Source: Fomes fomentarius (lineage: Eukaryota > Basidiomycota > Agaricomycetes > Polyporales > Polyporaceae). Taken from it: a stretch of DNA of 64,000 nucleotides. This document shows positions 60,073 to 64,000 of this stretch, piece by piece; the first letter of the stretch is position 1, and every line of letters begins with the position of its first letter. The DNA lies in contig JABYQN010000003.1 in NCBI GenBank assembly GCA_022606135.1, positions 868,001 through 932,000 of the forward strand, written 5' to 3'. A program made the position numbers and the translations under genes. The notes under the pieces are model-generated. The model was not told the DNA's origin. It ran no database searches and was given only the letters and a program-made list of their open reading frames with translations.

Positions 60073-61624
60073 TCAAACCGGGGAGAAAGACGTCGGCGAA
60101 GCAGACCTCCGCCTCGCCTCGCTCAGCTCGAGTTCGATCTTCTCTTCCTCCACGCTCTCCTGCGCCTTCCGGTGCCGCTTCCTGCGCTCCTTCGCGGGCA
60201 TGGGTTCGTCCGCGGGCGCGAAGCCGACGGTCGAGAGCGACGTGTTGTCCGTGTCGTCGCCGTGCGCCGTGGGCTCCGTCGCCGTGCCGAGGCGCGAGCG
60301 CGAGTGGAAGATGAGCGTGGACTTGGCGGCGCCCGAGGTGAAGTAGTCGTCGTTCTGGGTGAAGCCGTTGTTGACGGCGTAGACGATCGCGGTCGGGACA
60401 AGGCCCTATGGGAGGATGCGTCAGTGGAGATCCGGGCGTGCATTCGTAGGGATGCGAGCGCGAGTGTGGAGGGAGAGAGAGGACGCGAGGATACAGAGAC
60501 AGGGCGACAGAGCGTGTGGAGGGAGTGGGAAGAGTGGAGAGACAAACGCACCGTGATCTGCGGCATACTCTCGTAGATGATGTACATGGCGTTGAGGCCA
60601 ACGAGGCCGTCGACAGGAGCGAGCTTGAACAGGGTGAACTCGATGAGTTTTGCGCCGGCGATCAGCGCGCCGGACTCCACAATGAGTAGAATCAGGCGAC
60701 TGTATCGGTCATTGTACTCGACACCGAGCACCTCTTGCGTGCGCTTCGTAATGTACCTTTTCGAACGGAAAAGGCGTACACTGAGCTAGCGACTTGACGG
60801 AGTGCAGGGGAAGGCAAACTCACCAGATACGAGACGCGATGGCGGCGGTGACGATGATGTTCGTGGCGAGCGAAAAGGCGAACATTGCGGTTCCCCAGTG
60901 CACCATGGTCTGGGGGACAGGGTGAGGGAGGAACCATTGGGAGATAGAGCCGTATCCGGTGACTTTCGTGCGAACTTGTCAGACGGCAGCTCTCACAGAG
61001 TCTGGGCAAGGTACGCACCGAATTCACCGAGAATCATGGTAATAGGGAAGAGTACGACCCAGAAGTTCTTTCCCCATACAACGTACATCCGCCAGACGAC
61101 AATCAGATCACCAAGGACAAGCTATGTGCGTGTATCAGTTACAATCATACGGCAAATATGACTGGGGGACGAACGTTAGTGATGTAGATGTAGTCTTTCG
61201 CCATGTTGAGGCGGACTGAAATGTTGGCAAAGTAGAGGACAGGGCCGATTGTGTCACGGAACTTGATGAAGCCTTGAATCAAACGAACGAGGGCGAGCGA
61301 CATATGTACTGTCGCGAGGAGGTATCTGCGCGACCATCGTTCATACAGGTCAGCCATGCGGAGACAAGAGTATAGCTGAACACGTACAGTAGTACAATGC
61401 TGACAGTGGTGAAGATATTGATTCCCTCCCGACGCTTTCTGTAGATGGCATAAGTTGACATGCCAAACAGTAGCGTATAGAAGCCTGTACATCAAGTGAC
61501 ACGGCGGTATGGGTCAGACATGGATCAGGCATAGAACTGCAGACTGCATACCCCAGAAGAAGGACTCAAGCCATCCTGCGATGAGGTAAGCCTCGTCAAT
61601 TGGGAAGTTTGGACGGGCCGGCAT
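60073..61624 (-). CDS. Multi-pass membrane protein of a large Agaricomycete family, function unknown
   Basis: Start MPARPNFPIDEAYLIAGWLE. About seven hydrophobic helices follow across many short exons, including WGFYTLLFGMSTYAIYRK, LVLGDLIVVWRMYVVWGKNF (the conserved YVVWGKN-type loop), WVVLFPITMILGEF, GTAMFAFSLATNIIVTAAIA, and YSRLILLIVESGALIAGAKL. After the last helix, ESMPQI joins GLVPTAIVYAVNNG, and the tail is hydrophilic with charged segments (KERRKRHRKAQESVEEEKIE) and ends SASPTSFSPV at a TGA read 60075-60073. This architecture matches the widely expanded basidiomycete seven-helix family of unknown role (DUF653x-like); whether it is receptor-like is not known. Confidence 0.8.
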
Positions 61625-62439
61625 GGTGCCTAGGGAGGTCAAAGAGGCGGCGGGACGCGGGGGAGCTAAAGGGAATGAATTTCGTTCGGGACGGGCTTAT
61701 CAATGGCGGACAAAATATCACATCAAGTTGAGAGAGCCGACCGCTCAGGACTGGTTGGTCAGACTCAGGTGCGACCCGACGGTAATCGGCAATGTAGCAT
61801 CGGCTGACTAGGAGACCGGGGAAACATCTGTGGAAGTGGGATGTCGGGTGATGGAAGCACAAGTTAGTGGGACTAGAAGTTGGACGATGATGATTGCGCG
61901 TGTCAACTGAGCTTACGTTGATCAACGTAACTAACAATCCAATGTAACTAACAATCAATGGTACGACCTGTGTACGACGGCCGCTGAACGTGACATCTGA
62001 GTCAGTCTGACCTGTGCACGAAAGAACAGAACAGGAAAGAAGCAGCGAAGTGCCAATCAACGACTATGAGGGGGAAAACATGTCTGTTGATAAGAAGACA
62101 CCCAGCAGCGAATTCGAGATGATGATATTGATGTTGTCAGGGCATCGCGAACTAGAACGTGGACCTGCGATGGATGATGCAGCAGAAAGCGCTCGTGCAT
62201 GCGCAAAGCCGCAGCCTGGGTAAATGGAAGTATTTCAAGGGCGTCTACGGATGGATTCCCACAAGGCCTACACTGACAGGGCTGCGGTCTGCCCTGGGTC
62301 TGCCCGCCCGCATGCAGATCTGGCCCGACTTATCTTGCGGACGTTCAATGTCACCTTCCGAATGTCATTGTCACCCGCAATTGCTCGATGATCATCTCCT
62401 GAACTCCTCTCTCTCCACTTCGCGCGTGGTCAGCACAGA
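61625..62439. other. Divergent intergenic region
   Basis: 815 bases between the membrane protein (minus) and the hydrolase (plus), likely carrying both promoters. No gene is supported. Confidence 0.4.
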
Positions 62440-63729
62440 ATGGCCAACTTGTTCGACTACCAGCCATTCAAAGCTCTCTATCTGCTCTACTTCGCCTCTT
62501 CCTTCGTCTTCGTCAAGGCTCCGTTTTGGTCCATTCGCTTCATCGCGCCCGCCAACAGGCCGCGTCCGACATGGTCTCTCAAGCGCGCCATGATTGTACG
62601 CGCCATGCAGGAACTCTTCTCAATGAGACTCACCCCTAGAAGGAAGCTGCGAGACCATCTGGCAGCTGAGGTTCCAGATAGCCAACTCGTCGACGCCAAG
62701 TTCGTCTGGATTCCGCCTCTCCCCAACGACCTCTTCTCTGGCGAGCTCCGACGAGTCGCGGAGACTACAGGCGTCCAACCAACAAAGATCGCGGGTTTCT
62801 GGATCCTAAAGAACGGCTCATCGCAATCCTGGACGGACCTAAAGGCAAAGCCAGGCGAGAAGACCATTCTGCACATGCACGGCGGCGCATTCTACGTGCG
62901 TACCGCCAAGTCTTCCCGATCACTTAGCCACTACTGACGGCCGTGTTTGCCATACACTTACACCCACCGTACATGCCTATCTAGATCGGCACCGCCAATC
63001 CTTCCGACATCACCTCCAATTTCTCCAAGGGGTTCTTACCCACTCGCAGACAGTCGAACGTACGTTCGCCGTCGACTACCGCCTCACCGCGTCCGCCCCC
63101 AATCCGCCCGCGAACCCCTTCCCCGCCGCGCTCCTCGACGCCCTCTCCGCATATCGCTACCTCGTACAGGACGCGGGCTTTGCGCCAGAGAACATCATCG
63201 TCGCTGGCGATTCCGCAGGCGGCAACCTCGCCGTCACGCTCACGCTGTACCTCATCGAGAACCGACAGCTTGGGCTGCCCCCGCCCGGGCGCGTGCTCAC
63301 CGCGTCCGCGTGGCTTGACCTCTCGATGTCGCGGCGTGGCCCGGACTCGTCGGCGGTCCAGAACGCGCCCACCGATATCTTCTACGACAGACCGGGGAAG
63401 CTGTTTGGCGAGTACGGCGTCACGGGCCTCCGAGGGCCGCTCGACTTCGCGTTCGTCCAGACGAACCGCTACCTCTCGCCCGTCTCACTCCAGTGCGAGC
63501 GCCAGGAGGGGCTGTTCAAGGGCTTCCCGCAAACGTATGTCATCGCGGGGGCGCAGAACGTTTGCTCGACGACTCGAAGGCATTCGTGGAGCGGTTGAAG
63601 GCAGATGGAGTGTCGGTTACGGAGGACTTCCCGCCCGACGCGGTACACGACTTCCTCGTCTTCACTTGGCACGAACCTGAGCGGACGGAAGTGTTGAAGC
63701 GGGCGAGCAAGTGGATTGACTCGGTGTAG
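62440..63729 (+). CDS. HSL-type alpha/beta hydrolase, two apparent frameshifts
   Basis: An esterase/lipase of the hormone-sensitive-lipase group (alpha/beta hydrolase fold-3). Start MANLFDYQPFKALYLLYFAS has a short hydrophobic segment that may anchor it in a membrane. The oxyanion motif is LHMHGGAFY; after one intron (62895-62984) IGTANPSDITSNFSKG follows. Then AVDYRLTASAP, the nucleophile elbow VAGDSAGGNLAV, the acid in LLDDSKAFVERL and the His in DAVHDFLVFTW. The frame breaks twice: at the four-G run 63029-63032 (joins SKG to VLTHSQTVERTF with one more G) and at the five-G run 63547-63551 (one more G gives AGGAERLLDD, the standard form). The triad is complete if both are assembly errors. 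Confidence 0.85.
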
Positions 63730-64000
63730 ATCCGTGCGCGCTCGAGGGCTGTTTGAGGATGACCGATGACTGGCGACGCGAGGACCAGGTGGCTTAATCA
63801 TTTATGTTTCGCACCTGTTGTTTGTATCGCACTGTGACACTATGCTACCCTGTTGTACGCATACATACATTCCTCACTCCCTGTATCGTAGCACTCCCTA
63901 CTTATTGGGCTGTGGGTATCCAAGGTTTAACTTATCAACTCATAACCACGTCTGGAGCAGAGTGCCCTTCCCCAACAAGTGAACTCCAGATACGCAGGGT
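63730..64000. other. Right edge, 3' UTR of the hydrolase
   Basis: 271 bases after the stop codon. No start of a further gene is seen. Confidence 0.45.

Overview
The window reads as nuclear DNA of a filamentous basidiomycete, most likely an Agaricomycete. Genes are packed closely on both strands and are cut by many short introns, mostly 50-70 nt, with GT-AG ends and CTAAC-like branch sites. Sequence similarity of the housekeeping proteins, an oxidative accessory set (three FAD monooxygenases, two P450s, an aldo-keto reductase) and a fungal Tad1-like LINE all fit this. The species cannot be named from the sequence alone.

Layout. 0.9-4.9 kb: a VPS9-domain Rab GEF (+). 5-8.7 kb: a gene-poor stretch with two weak short spliced gene candidates and an intron-containing tRNA-Lys(CTT). 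9-10.2 kb: ADE1 (SAICAR synthetase, +). 10.5-13.1 kb: an MFS transporter (-). 13.9-14.6 kb: a flavin-reductase-like protein (+). 15-20.3 kb: the DNA polymerase alpha catalytic subunit (-). 20.6-22.1 kb: a convergent pair of mitochondrial genes, monothiol glutaredoxin GRX5 (+) and the Zim17/Hep1 zinc-finger protein (-). 22.8-25 kb: ADE17 (AICAR transformylase/IMP cyclohydrolase, +). 25.3-35.8 kb: three tandem FAD-dependent monooxygenases, all (-), that share an unusually long intron at the same site. 36.6-38.3 kb: an unrecognised membrane-anchored protein (+). 39-43.2 kb: a GRAM-TBC-EF-hand Rab GAP (+). 43.4-44.8 kb: a WDR5/Swd3-type WD40 protein (-). 44.9-51.5 kb: a full-length non-LTR retrotransposon with target-site duplications and a poly-A tail, inserted just upstream of the WD40 gene. 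51.6-55.8 kb: two related P450s (-). 57.5-59.5 kb: an aldo-keto reductase (+). 60.1-61.6 kb: a multi-pass membrane protein (-). 62.4-63.7 kb: an HSL-type alpha/beta hydrolase (+).

How the genes work together. The left half is mainly housekeeping: two purine genes, replication, mitochondrial Fe-S and Hsp70 maintenance, and membrane traffic. The right half is mainly accessory oxidative metabolism, with the TBC and WD40 genes embedded in it. I see no backbone enzyme (PKS, NRPS, terpene synthase), so I do not call a secondary-metabolite cluster.

The strongest data-level signal is a set of six apparent frameshifts in otherwise intact proteins (POL1 twice, LINE ORF1, the second P450, the alpha/beta hydrolase twice). 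Every one lies in a run of four or five G/C and every one is cured by one extra G/C. That pattern points to under-called homopolymers in the assembly rather than to six independent mutations. I found no CRISPR array, rRNA or clearly new multi-gene system.
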